A DNA stretch of 64,000 nt from Cryobacterium tepidiphilum (lineage in GTDB: Bacteria; Actinomycetota; Actinomycetes; Actinomycetales; Microbacteriaceae): positions 148,721 through 212,720 of the forward strand of contig NZ_RDSR01000003.1 in NCBI RefSeq assembly GCF_003716325.1, in the 5' to 3' direction. Made by a program: the position numbers and the translations under genes. The first letter of the stretch is position 1; each line of letters begins with the position of its first letter. Under the pieces are notes generated by a model that searched no databases, was not told the origin of the DNA, and worked only from the letters and a program-made list of their open reading frames with translations. Below, piece by piece: positions 26,306 to 34,501 of the stretch.

Positions 26306-27343
26306 TCAGGATTCCGTGCTCGGAGCGGGCGCCACTACCGACGTGGAACCAGGAACACTCTTGGCCAGGTACATGGCGGCGTCGGCCTCATCGAGCAATT
26401 CCAATGGCTCGATGTCGGCAGAATCCGTCACGGCGATACCTATGCTCACGTGAACGGTCCTCGACCGGCCCTGGATCTCCCACGGCTCGGCCGCCGCCGC
26501 GACTACCCGAGCCGCCAACTGTTCGGCATCGTCGACGCTGCCGAGGTTCTCACAGAGGGTCACGAATTCATCCCCACCGAAACGCGCCACCGTATCGGTG
26601 GGACGCAAGACACCCACCAACCTCCTCCCTAGCTCGATGAGGACCTCGTCACCGCCACCGTGGCCGAAGGTGTCGTTGATGGTCTTGAAGTCGTCGATGT
26701 CGAGGTACATCACGCAGACCATTCCACCGTTGCGCTCCAGTCGCGCCACCGCGCCGGCGAGGCGATCGCCGTAGAGCACGCGATTGGGCAGCCCGGTCAA
26801 TGCGTCCATGCGCGCCGACCGGCGCAATGCAAGCACAGACCCCGCGAGTTTCCCCTGATGACGAAGGATGTCCAGGACCTCAGGGGAGAATTCTCTGGCG
26901 CCGCGGTCGAACATTGCCACGCTGCCCAGCACCACGCCGTTATCGATAAGCGGAACGCCAGCGTAGGAGCCGATGGCGCCGGTGAGTACCATCGGGTTCT
27001 GACTGTAGATGGGATGCGCAGCGGCATCGGGGACCGTGAGAGCCTCACCCGAGTCAACCACCTCAGCGCAAAAGGACAGCGTGTCCGGAACTGAGGTGCA
27101 TTCGGCACCGATACCGGTCTCAGCGGCGTAGGTCTGCTGGTCGGGGCCGACGATGTTCACGACCACGATCGGCGAGGCGCAAGCCAGTCGCAGGGTAGCA
27201 ACCACCGCATCCAAGTCGAGGTCGGCCATGTGGCCGTGGAGATCTGCGTCGGCAACAGCCTTGAGCCGCCGCGCATCGCGAACCCCAGTGATCACATCGT
27301 CTTCGTCCGAGTCGTTAAGGGGCGAGGTCACTGACAAGGTCAA
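26306..27343 (-). CDS. GAF-GGDEF diguanylate cyclase
   Basis: 345 residues. The N-terminal GAF domain spans about 25-170 (ASPIVVVNIVGPDQQ, then GVPLIDNGVVLGSVAMFD), and the GGDEF domain about 180-335. RFGGDEF is intact at 255-260 and an RPTD I-site lies at 247-250, so it should make cyclic di-GMP and be feedback-inhibited. There are no membrane segments. The start is a TTG at 27343 preceded by AGAGGA at a good distance. The GAF domain probably senses a small ligand or redox state. Second diguanylate cyclase in the window. Confidence 0.92.
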   Translation of the reverse strand: MTLSVTSPLNDSDEDDVITGVRDARRLKAVADADLHGHMADLDLDAVVATLRLACASPIVVVNIVGPDQQTYAAETGIGAECTSVPDTLSFCAEVVDSGEALTVPDAAAHPIYSQNPMVLTGAIGSYAGVPLIDNGVVLGSVAMFDRGAREFSPEVLDILRHQGKLAGSVLALRRSARMDALTGLPNRVLYGDRLAGAVARLERNGGMVCVMYLDIDDFKTINDTFGHGGGDEVLIELGRRLVGVLRPTDTVARFGGDEFVTLCENLGSVDDAEQLAARVVAAAAEPWEIQGRSRTVHVSIGIAVTDSADIEPLELLDEADAAMYLAKSVPGSTSVVAPAPSTES

Positions 27344-27472
27344 GGCGAAATCCTCTTGTTAACTGATGACCCACCCGGACACCTCGAGTTAATCTTCACG
27401 AAGCGCTGATTATACGCTGCTTGGTGCATTTGGCGGGGACGCTCGTCACTGTTCGGAGTCGACCCCGGAACG

Positions 27473-28162
27473 CTAGTCGATCGGCAGCACGTCGACGGCG
27501 AGTGCCCGGTGATCCGACAGGCCGTCCTCCGAAAGATCTATCGATCCCAACTCATACTCTTTCGGAACGAGAAAGTAATCGTTGGCTTGGCGGGAATGGG
27601 CAAACGACACATAATGCTCGATCTCCGTGGTGAGAACGTAATCATCGCGCCACAGATGCGCATGCCGCTCGAGGTGATTCACGTTGAAGTCGCCGCCTAT
27701 GATTCTCTTCTCACCTCGGGACCTCAGGATGCCGAGCACCTCTTCCAGATGGTGCACAGCGTAATCATCACGCACGGACAAATGCACATTCGCGAACTTC
27801 CAGACAGCGCCGTTTGAGATATCGAAGAACTGCACGAGCCGATTGTGCGGGTCATCCTCCTCGTGCAGCAGCACCAGAGTCTCGGTTCCCGTCACAGGGA
27901 AGCGGCTCAGAACGCCGAGGCCCTCGCGGTACGGACCGTTGTCCTCGCCGCGCTGCAGCCGGCTGATGGACGAGTGCCGGTGCGGAAAACCCGCCGCCTG
28001 ATTCAACAGGTCGAGCTGGGTGAAGGGCGAAACCTCCGGTAGGTAGACCACCTCCTGCAACAGGACCAGGTCCGGCTGCTCGCGTTCGACGTATCGAAGG
28101 ATGCGCGGCAACCGCGCCTCCCAATCGAAGAACCCACGCAGATTCAAGCTCACGATCTTCAT
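27473..28162 (-). CDS. Endonuclease/exonuclease/phosphatase (EEP) family protein
   Basis: 229 residues. The four EEP blocks are visible: MKIVSLNLRG with the first Asn, LVLLQEVVYL with the catalytic Glu, GGDFNVNHLE, and the final LSDHRALAVDV with the Asp-His pair. The fold covers DNase I, exonuclease III, inositol phosphatases and sphingomyelinases, and no signal peptide is present, so a cytoplasmic role is likely. ATG 28162 follows GAGGATGGATCC; the frame from 28201 is rejected. No partner gene indicates its substrate. Confidence 0.87.
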   Translation of the reverse strand: MKIVSLNLRGFFDWEARLPRILRYVEREQPDLVLLQEVVYLPEVSPFTQLDLLNQAAGFPHRHSSISRLQRGEDNGPYREGLGVLSRFPVTGTETLVLLHEEDDPHNRLVQFFDISNGAVWKFANVHLSVRDDYAVHHLEEVLGILRSRGEKRIIGGDFNVNHLERHAHLWRDDYVLTTEIEHYVSFAHSRQANDYFLVPKEYELGSIDLSEDGLSDHRALAVDVLPID

Positions 28163-28360
28163 GGATCCATCCTCGCTGGCGCACATTGAGAACGCGTGCA
28201 CCGACGTGCCGGGCAGCGCGATACGTGAGGTTGCGCGCCACCAACCTCTGCTCCCCTACTGCAGTTTCAATCGGCTCTGGTCGAGTACCGCGCAGACCTC
28301 TCCGTAGCCTGCAACGGATGGGTGCATGACCCCCTCTTCGAGTGATCACCATTCGGTCAG

Positions 28361-28501
28361 TTAGCTGGAGATGCACAGCTGATGCACCACGCTGCCCCAG
28401 CAGCCGGCGTCCTCCCAGTGGTAGTCCGCGCCGCCTCCCGTTTCGCCGTCCAGAGCGAGCTTCCAGGCTGCTTCTTCCTCGGTCGTCAGATTCTTCGGCA
28501 T
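28361..28501 (-). CDS. Candidate 46-residue protein (unknown)
   Basis: The frame starts MPKNLTTEEEAAWKLALDG and contains a Trp/Cys-rich end (HWEDAGCWG..VHQLC). Third-position GC is about 80 per cent, like real genes here, and the amino-acid make-up looks natural. There is no ribosome site upstream. It is divergent from the shortened DUF805 gene, whose GTG start lies 26 bp beyond its ATG. Could be a short real protein or the end of a lost gene. Confidence 0.35.
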   Translation of the reverse strand: MPKNLTTEEEAAWKLALDGETGGGADYHWEDAGCWGSVVHQLCISS

Positions 28502-28526
28502 TGCCGGGGAGGAGAACAATATCGTC

Positions 28527-28877
28527 GTGCTGGCTACCACCCAGCTACTGGTTCCTGCGCTCATCTCGGGACGAACGCCACAACCGATCTTGTTATTCGG
28601 ACCATTTGGGTCCGCGTTCTTTGCAAACATCCAGCTGTTCAACTGGGAGCCCACCGACGCTCCTAGTTCCCCGCTCGCGGCGTTCTCACTTGTCATCGCC
28701 GGGATCTGGCTGATCGTCACGATAATCCCCGGGTTCACCGTGGCGGTGCGTCGGTTGCACGACTCGAATCTCTCAGGTTGGTGGGTCTTGCTCGTGCTTG
28801 TCCCCTCCGGGGCCTTCATCCTGCTTCTGCTCGCCACGCGTCGGCCCCGAGCTGAAGGCGCTCGATTCGACGCGTGA
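28527..28877 (+). CDS. DUF805-like membrane protein, N-terminally shortened
   Basis: 116 residues with two to three hydrophobic segments. The stretch FTVAVRRLHDSNLSGWWVLL is the DUF805 hallmark (RRLHD..SGWW), followed by the last membrane segment and a short basic tail. The usual N-terminal FxGRAxRxEFW segment and first membrane helix of DUF805 are absent, so the gene is probably truncated or has replaced its 5' end. The start is a GTG at 28527 with GGGGAGGAG 12 bp upstream, a long spacer. Function of the family is unknown. Confidence 0.65.
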   Translation: MLATTQLLVPALISGRTPQPILLFGPFGSAFFANIQLFNWEPTDAPSSPLAAFSLVIAGIWLIVTIIPGFTVAVRRLHDSNLSGWWVLLVLVPSGAFILLLLATRRPRAEGARFDA

Positions 28878-28996
28878 GAGAAGCCGCTCGCCACGCAGGC
28901 CGTGGTAAGGCGCCAGTCTGTGCGGATCTGGCCCGGCCAGCCATACACTATTCGCGTCGCGTGCAGAGTTTCCGACTGGAGGAAGGGTCGACCGTG

Positions 28997-29140
28997 TCAG
29001 GAAACGACGGATCGCAACTCGGCGGGTACTCCTGTGTCCGTGCGTGTCGTGACTGGGACATCGACGACGTAGGTGCCGATGAGTTCGATGGCCGTGGGGT
29101 CGACAGGGTTAAGAGCCGACCAAGCAACTTCAATGTCCAT
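28997..29140 (-). CDS. Candidate 47-residue ORF (unknown)
   Basis: In the 388-bp gap between the DUF805-like gene and the histidine kinase gene, the minus strand encodes MDIEVAWSALNPVDPTAIEL followed by a hydrophobic, Val/Thr-rich stretch and a stop at 28997. The sequence looks protein-like, and an open frame continues upstream of the ATG for about 20 codons, but there is no ribosome site and no family that I know. It may be the tail of a degraded gene. Confidence 0.25.
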   Translation of the reverse strand: MDIEVAWSALNPVDPTAIELIGTYVVDVPVTTRTDTGVPAELRSVVS

Positions 29141-29265
29141 GTATCGAGCCAAGCGGTCCGGCCCGGGTGGTGTCGTCCGCCTGCGGGCGGGATGCCCTCA
29201 TCCTTTGGGATGAATTGCGTGCCGACGTGCCACTCGCGCCGTGCGCCGGGCTCTAGCGTTGGGGC

Positions 29266-31179
29266 ATGCATCCTACCTCTCGTAACAGTCGCTGGCTCGT
29301 CGAGCCGCTCATCGGTGTCGCGCTGGTGGCGGTCTGGGCCATCGGCTTTCCCACTCACCTGGTGAGCTTCGTCCCGGTACGCGGCGATATGGTCTGGTAC
29401 ACGACGCCATACGCTTTTCTGATCGCGGTGGGCTTCGCAACCGGCATCGCGCTGTCCCGCGTTGCAACCAGCGTGTCGCTGGTCATTGTCGGTGCATTGC
29501 TTGCGACTCAACTGCTCTTCTGGGCCGCCCGGTTCAGTTCAACCAGTTGGTCGGCGTACCTTACGTTGCTCGTCTTCGCCACGCTCGTCGGATTACACGC
29601 AACCCGGCGGATGCGCGTCGTTGCGCCACTCGTGTTGATCCTCTGTGCGGTCGTGGTCTCGGCTCTTCTGGTGCTACCCCGTTTCAGCGCAACGGGAATC
29701 GACGGATTGATCAACGGCAAGCACATGTCGACGGTGGCACTGATTCCCGACCTTCTCGTTTGTGCGGGCGCCGCCGCGCTGATCACCTTCGGCTTCTGGT
29801 ACCTCGGGACCCAGCTCCGCCTGGCGAGCCCCGCACTGCGGGCGCGTTCGAGCGAAGCCCTGTCGCCGATCCTGCGGAACCTCGCACCTACGCTGCTTAC
29901 GCTCCGACCAGCATTGGAGCCGGCGATCGCCGTCGCGTTCTACGGGCTCTGGATCATCGCCGAAGCCGGCCGCTCCGCCAGTTGGCCCTGGCCGTCGTTT
30001 CCGTTCACGCTGGGCCTCCTCGCCGCATCAATCGCCGTGGCCCGATCATTTCCGCGCCTGGCGGTGGCGCTGCCTGGCGTCCTGCTTGCGACTCAACTCT
30101 TCGTTATCCCGACCCGATTCGGTTCGACGACCTGGCCCGTGTACTTCGCCGTTCCCCTCACCTGCCTGATCGTGAGCGCCATGGCAGGCGGACGCATCCG
30201 CTGGCTGTCCCTGCCTATCGCAGTTGTGTATGTCGCCGCGATCACAACATTGATGACAGTTCCCCCGTTGTCTGACGGGTACGGCTGGACGGCCTGGGTC
30301 GGTGTCGGAACCTCGGTTGACAACGTCGTCGGAAGCTTCGCGGCCGTTCTCGTCGTCGGACTCATCCTCACCTCAGGCGCCTGGTACATCGGTTACGGCC
30401 TTCGCGCATCACAGCTGAAGCGAGCCGCCGACGCGAAGCTCGATGCGACAGTCGACGAACTCCGCTCGGCGGAGATCGACCTGATTGTCGCGAACGAGCG
30501 CGACCGCATCGCGCAAGACGTGCATGACATCATGGCGCATTCGCTGGCCGTCATCATCGCACAAGCCGACGGCGCCCGGTTCATCGGCCCACAGCGGCCC
30601 GACGCGATCAGCGCATCCCTTGAACGCATCGCGGCATCCGCTCGAACGTCGCTGGCCGAGGTGCGAATGCTGATCGAATCACTGGTCGAAAGCCCCGAAG
30701 GCCACTCGAATCCGACCCTTGACGACCTTGACGACCTTGTGCAGCGGATGCGTGGCGCCGGCCTCGCCATCACGGTCGACCGCTTCGGCGACCAGACGAT
30801 GCTCACGCCCGGGCAACAACTGGCGGTATATCGGATCGTGCAAGAGAGTCTGACCAATGCGCTCAAACACGCGGGAGCGCTGCCCACCGCTCGGCTCACA
30901 CTCGACTGGCGTGGGCCGGGACTTGCCTTGACAGTCGCTTCAAGCGGGGCGCTCCCGCAACGCCGGGACTCGAACGCGCGCGGGCGCGGGCATTCCCGCG
31001 GGCTCTACGGGATGCGCGAGCGCGCACGTCTGGCCGGCGGTTGGTTGACCGCGGACGTTGATGATGAAGAACCGGGCGGCTACCTTGTCACAGCATTCGT
31101 GCCCACGGCGTGCGCGGTCGAACAGGCATCCGAAGCGGCGCCAGAGGTCACGCTGCTGCACGAGGCCGGCTCCCGATGA
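29266..31179 (+). CDS. NarL-type sensor histidine kinase with multi-TM sensor domain
   Basis: 637 residues. The first 390 or so residues hold about ten hydrophobic segments in two similar halves (two stretches with the pattern E..IAVAFYGLW and EPLIGVALVAVW), so signals are probably sensed in the membrane. The HisKA_3 phospho-acceptor is H420 in AQDVHDIMAHS. The HATPase region shows QESLTNALKHAG and the G-box GRGHSRGLYGMRERA. The stop overlaps the response regulator start as ATGA, so the pair is translated together. The target genes are not visible in the window. Confidence 0.93.
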   Translation: MHPTSRNSRWLVEPLIGVALVAVWAIGFPTHLVSFVPVRGDMVWYTTPYAFLIAVGFATGIALSRVATSVSLVIVGALLATQLLFWAARFSSTSWSAYLTLLVFATLVGLHATRRMRVVAPLVLILCAVVVSALLVLPRFSATGIDGLINGKHMSTVALIPDLLVCAGAAALITFGFWYLGTQLRLASPALRARSSEALSPILRNLAPTLLTLRPALEPAIAVAFYGLWIIAEAGRSASWPWPSFPFTLGLLAASIAVARSFPRLAVALPGVLLATQLFVIPTRFGSTTWPVYFAVPLTCLIVSAMAGGRIRWLSLPIAVVYVAAITTLMTVPPLSDGYGWTAWVGVGTSVDNVVGSFAAVLVVGLILTSGAWYIGYGLRASQLKRAADAKLDATVDELRSAEIDLIVANERDRIAQDVHDIMAHSLAVIIAQADGARFIGPQRPDAISASLERIAASARTSLAEVRMLIESLVESPEGHSNPTLDDLDDLVQRMRGAGLAITVDRFGDQTMLTPGQQLAVYRIVQESLTNALKHAGALPTARLTLDWRGPGLALTVASSGALPQRRDSNARGRGHSRGLYGMRERARLAGGWLTADVDDEEPGGYLVTAFVPTACAVEQASEAAPEVTLLHEAGSR

Positions 31180-31886
31180 CGCCCATCCGAGTTGCCATTG
31201 CCGACGACCAACGGTTGTTCTGTTCCGGTATCCAGATGCTGATCGAGTCGCAGCCCGACCTGCGGTTCGTCGGTGCGGCCCACGACGGAGTGGCGGCTAT
31301 CGCCCTCGCTCACGACGCGCGCCCGGACGTCATGCTGATGGACATCCGGATGCCGCTGCTCGACGGCATAGAGGCGACCTCACGGATTCTGGCGGCCGGC
31401 GACAACCCCGACGACGAAACCGGTGAGCGCGTGGCCGACCTCGGTGCCACCATTACGGACGCGCAGCCCAAGGTGATCATGCTCACGACGTTCCAACGCG
31501 ATGAAGCGGTCATCCGCGCGATCCATGCCGGCGCTGAAGGCTTCATCATGAAGGACACCACACCCGAGTTCGTGCTCGCCTCGATCCGCACTGTGTACGC
31601 CGGGCATTCCGTGATCGCGCCGAGCGACACAACCGACATCATCCGCGCACGGACATCCCAGCGACACCGGGAGCCAGCGGCCGGATCAATCGCGGCGCTC
31701 TCCGCACGCGAGAAGGAGGTCTTCCTGCTCGCAGCGCGTGGCCTCAGCAACGCGGACATCGCCCAAACCGCCTACATCGGCGAGACGACGGTCAAGAGAC
31801 ATATCCGTAGCATCTTGGCGAAACTGTCGCTCACCTCGCGTGTGCAGATCGTCGCGCACGCCTACGAGCATGGGCTGCTGCGCTGA
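31176..31886 (+). CDS. NarL/FixJ-type response regulator
   Basis: 236 residues. The receiver domain carries the acidic pair in AIADDQ, the phospho-acceptor D56 in LMDIRMP, Thr in MLTTF and Lys in FIMKD. About 20 extra residues (NPDDETGERVADLGATITDA) sit between the fourth helix region and the fourth strand, longer than usual. The C-terminal LuxR helix-turn-helix begins LSAREKEVFLLAARGLSN and includes GETTVKRHIRSILAKL. Overlaps the kinase gene by 4 bp; partner of that kinase. Confidence 0.93.
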   Translation: MTPIRVAIADDQRLFCSGIQMLIESQPDLRFVGAAHDGVAAIALAHDARPDVMLMDIRMPLLDGIEATSRILAAGDNPDDETGERVADLGATITDAQPKVIMLTTFQRDEAVIRAIHAGAEGFIMKDTTPEFVLASIRTVYAGHSVIAPSDTTDIIRARTSQRHREPAAGSIAALSAREKEVFLLAARGLSNADIAQTAYIGETTVKRHIRSILAKLSLTSRVQIVAHAYEHGLLR

Positions 31887-32353
31887 GGCGTGGCTGCCCC
31901 CGCTGCTCTGCGTGACCATCCTCGCAATATGACGAACAGTTGGCGCAATGGATGTTGTTTTTCTGCTCTCCCCCCGTTCCCTTCTTTGACGTGTTCGGAT
32001 GTGACTCCGGTCAAAGAGTCAACGAGAAGTTCAGCAGTCCCGCGGCCATGTCGGTGATTGACACAGTGCAAGCCCAGCTCAACCAACAGGCGGAGGGAAC
32101 TCCTGCCTACCGGATGGCTTGTCGGCAGCGGCCACGTGGAGCCAGCGCCTAAGATTCGGAAATCGAAGTCCCCTTTTTTTGGGGGGCTGCCCTGTGCCGA
32201 AGCTCAAACTATTGTGTTTTTTGAACTGCGCCCGACAGCCAAGCAGGAAAACAGCGATCGGCTGAATCGGGATGAGCTCCGAGGTCCGCCCCTCGACCGA
32301 TGGACTCCGCGGCAAGAAAGCGATTCCACGTATTCCTGCGGAAGGCACCGGAA
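31887..32353. other. 467-bp gene-poor stretch at the left edge of the island
   Basis: No convincing gene on either strand. It is more AT-rich than its surroundings and contains the homopolymer series C4-T7-G6 at 32170-32186. A 70-codon plus-strand frame (31940-32152) has no good start and is not called. The drop in GC begins here, so it may hold the left boundary of the 32-45 kb island; I find no repeat matching the tRNA gene at the right edge. Confidence 0.5.
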
Positions 32354-33349
32354 ATGTTGAAGAATTATGCGTCCCTGTTCGCTGCGGCTCTCCTCGCCGT
32401 AATCCTTTCCGGGTGCAGCACCACGGGGGCTGCCGGTGCAACGGGGAAGCCTTCGGTCCACAACACCGGCGCTGTGAAGGCGGGGCTGAGCGCAGAGGCG
32501 CTATGTGCAATCGCTCGAGAGCAGATCACCGCCGCCGCGTTCCCAAAGACGGCCCTGCCTAACGTCCTTCCGACCGTCTCGAACCCTTACCTGGAATGTG
32601 TGCTCCGCGATAATAGAGGACAACTTGCCCGGCTCGGGGTGAATTATTCTGACGTCCCTATTGCTGCAACCGTGGCCCTTCACAAGTCTTTGACAAGTGG
32701 TGATGACAACTCGCGGAAGCAGTGCCCTGGCGGGGCGGAGCGTCTCGCGGTGTCAGCGCGGCTCCTCGAAGAGACTTCGATGCTCTGCGCCACCGAAGAC
32801 CGGAGCATCTTCGAATACGTTGGTAGGTCAACGTCCGGGACGGTAACCGTGCGTGTGGAGCGTGCTCTTGATATGGGCGCGATTGCATCAGGTGAAGCAC
32901 AATCTTGGGTGACGGCAGCTACCAAGGAGATTCTCGCCGCTGACGGCGCGGGCGGCAGGCAACCCGGCGGAGCGACCAGTACCGATGCCGAAGGGACCTC
33001 GAGAAAAACGAGTGCTAGCGCGCAGCACATTTACGACGTGTGCTTCAAGCCTCGCGGCACTGTTGATCTGGTCAACTCAAACAAGTCACTGACCAATGAA
33101 GTTCTTAACGATTTTCCCGCGGAATGGCTTAACAACGCTCCCGTGCCGGAGGTCAACGTTGCTGGTGTCTGCCACCAGCACCTCCGCCTAACAGCGATAG
33201 AAGACGTGTGGTGGGTCCATATCAAGGACGCCAAGCAACATCTCAGCGATTCGGCCCCGCTGCGCGTTTTCCAGCCGCCACAAGGTGATCGACCGGATGT
33301 GACCTTCGATGCGTGGCGAGGTTCGACGCCGCAGGGAGCAGTCGAGTGA
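32354..33349 (+). CDS. Lipoprotein of unknown function
   Basis: 331 residues. A signal peptide with lipobox AVILSGCST (Cys at about 20) indicates lipid anchoring outside the membrane. The mature part has several Cys residues (LCAIA, LECVL, KQCPGG, MLCATE, DVCFKP, GVCHQH), which could form disulphides, and no family I recognise. ATG 32354 follows GGAAGG; the frame from 32300 would bury the signal peptide. GC is lower and codon choice more mixed than in the housekeeping genes, consistent with transfer. It is the first gene of the island. Confidence 0.75.
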   Translation: MLKNYASLFAAALLAVILSGCSTTGAAGATGKPSVHNTGAVKAGLSAEALCAIAREQITAAAFPKTALPNVLPTVSNPYLECVLRDNRGQLARLGVNYSDVPIAATVALHKSLTSGDDNSRKQCPGGAERLAVSARLLEETSMLCATEDRSIFEYVGRSTSGTVTVRVERALDMGAIASGEAQSWVTAATKEILAADGAGGRQPGGATSTDAEGTSRKTSASAQHIYDVCFKPRGTVDLVNSNKSLTNEVLNDFPAEWLNNAPVPEVNVAGVCHQHLRLTAIEDVWWVHIKDAKQHLSDSAPLRVFQPPQGDRPDVTFDAWRGSTPQGAVE

Positions 33350-33563
33350 CGTCGGGGGCATCGCTCAGTACTATTAGGCTGTGAGCCTCGGTCGCGTGAA
33401 CCAAAGCTAGGGTGCCGTGTATACTGCTCGCACGGCAGCGGAACCTGCCAGCGGCTCGCGCGAAGACTTCGTCGGTTCCTGATCTACTTTGCGAACCATC
33501 TGTGATTCACCATGGTTCGGCTGTTTATGCGAGCAACAACGCCGGGCCAGGAAGTGATTTCAC

Positions 33564-34169
33564 ATGGATACTGTTCGTTCTTTCAAGATCATCGCGAAGC
33601 AGCAGCTCCGCGAGCAGCCTGCTCCCGACCCGCAGTCGCTGACTCTGCAGCAGATGCAGCACGTCGTCGCGCGGGCTGCAGGCTTTCTCAACTGGGGCGC
33701 GATGCTCTCGGCCGATGAGTTCGAGCGTCGCTTCGGACTGTTGATGCTCGAGCGCCCTCAGCTCACCAGCGTCGGCATGGACGGCGAACTCGGCACCGCA
33801 TTCGGTTGGAGTGAGTACATTTCGCTCTCCTCTGAGGAGCGTGACTCGAAGTACCAGGAGCTTCGTGACGAGTTGTGGGACGAGCTCGATGCGATCCGGT
33901 GGGTTCACGATTGGCTGCTCGAGAGTGTCTCCCCGCTCAAGGGCATCAACCGTCGGCGTTCGAGCTACGGAATCAAGCACATCGCCGAACGCATCCGTGG
34001 CGATTATCTGACCAACGGCGCGTTCATTGCCGGCGCGCTCCTGGCGGGGTACGTCTCGGACGTGGACGGGACTGAAAGGCACGAGCGCAACCTCCACTTC
34101 AACATGAGTGAGCGTGACCTCAAGGTTGAAGATGATCGCAGTCGCAAGGCGTCATACGACCGCCTCTGA
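33564..34169 (+). CDS. Unknown island protein with GFxxW and Sx(Y)xxKH motifs
   Basis: 201 residues. The N-terminus has a short helical segment ending in QHVVARAAGFLNWGAMLSAD, similar in style to the GFxxWxxLxA region of many plasmid- and island-borne proteins. Near the middle, SYGIKHIAERIRGDYLTNGA followed by FIAGALLAGYV matches, from memory, a pattern seen in uncharacterised mobile-element proteins. No catalytic motif is evident. AGGAAG lies 9 bp before the ATG, and a TATACT box at 33420-33425 could be part of its promoter. It is convergent with the KAP NTPase gene. Function unknown. Confidence 0.7.
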   Translation: MDTVRSFKIIAKQQLREQPAPDPQSLTLQQMQHVVARAAGFLNWGAMLSADEFERRFGLLMLERPQLTSVGMDGELGTAFGWSEYISLSSEERDSKYQELRDELWDELDAIRWVHDWLLESVSPLKGINRRRSSYGIKHIAERIRGDYLTNGAFIAGALLAGYVSDVDGTERHERNLHFNMSERDLKVEDDRSRKASYDRL

Positions 34170-34186
34170 TCGGCTACAGGCGAGAT

Positions 34187-34226
34187 CAAGATCCTCGCGG
34201 GCCGAGTTCCCGCGGGGATGATCTTG
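34187..34226 (+). terminator. Strong hairpin after the 201-residue protein gene
   Basis: CAAGATC and CGCGGG pair with CCCGCG and GATCTTG in a long stem with small bulges, 18 bp after the plus-strand stop codon. There is no T-run, but the stem is the strongest in the area and lies between convergent genes, so it probably ends transcription. Confidence 0.6.
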
Positions 34227-34501
34227 TGGCTACGCCCGCTCGACGCAGTGCATCGCATCGTGCTCATAAAGGTGTTGCTTGTGTCTCGGCGCAAAGACGA
34301 TTAACAGAGCAGAACGGGTGGGCACCGCCGATCGGATCGACACCTGCGACGAGATCAGCGAACTCAGCTCGTCTTGCCAGCAAGGAACCGCTGGTCGCGA
34401 GAAGCTGGCAGCGTCGGCTCAAAGGCGGCAAAGTGGAGCTGCTCTATCATTCCCCTGACGACAGTCGAGCGTTTGGAGGCGCGATTTCGCCGGCGACTGC
34501 C
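34227..34501. other. Convergent gap without a gene
   Basis: Together with the hairpin before it, this makes a 332-bp stretch between the 201-residue protein gene and the KAP gene stop. I see no start with a ribosome site and no protein-like frame; the long plus-strand frame that begins here is an antisense reading of the KAP gene. Confidence 0.5.

Noticed and set aside
31940..32152. 70-codon plus-strand frame at the left island edge
   Set aside because: TTG start without ribosome site, no family, and mixed codon use; could be a relic but cannot be supported.
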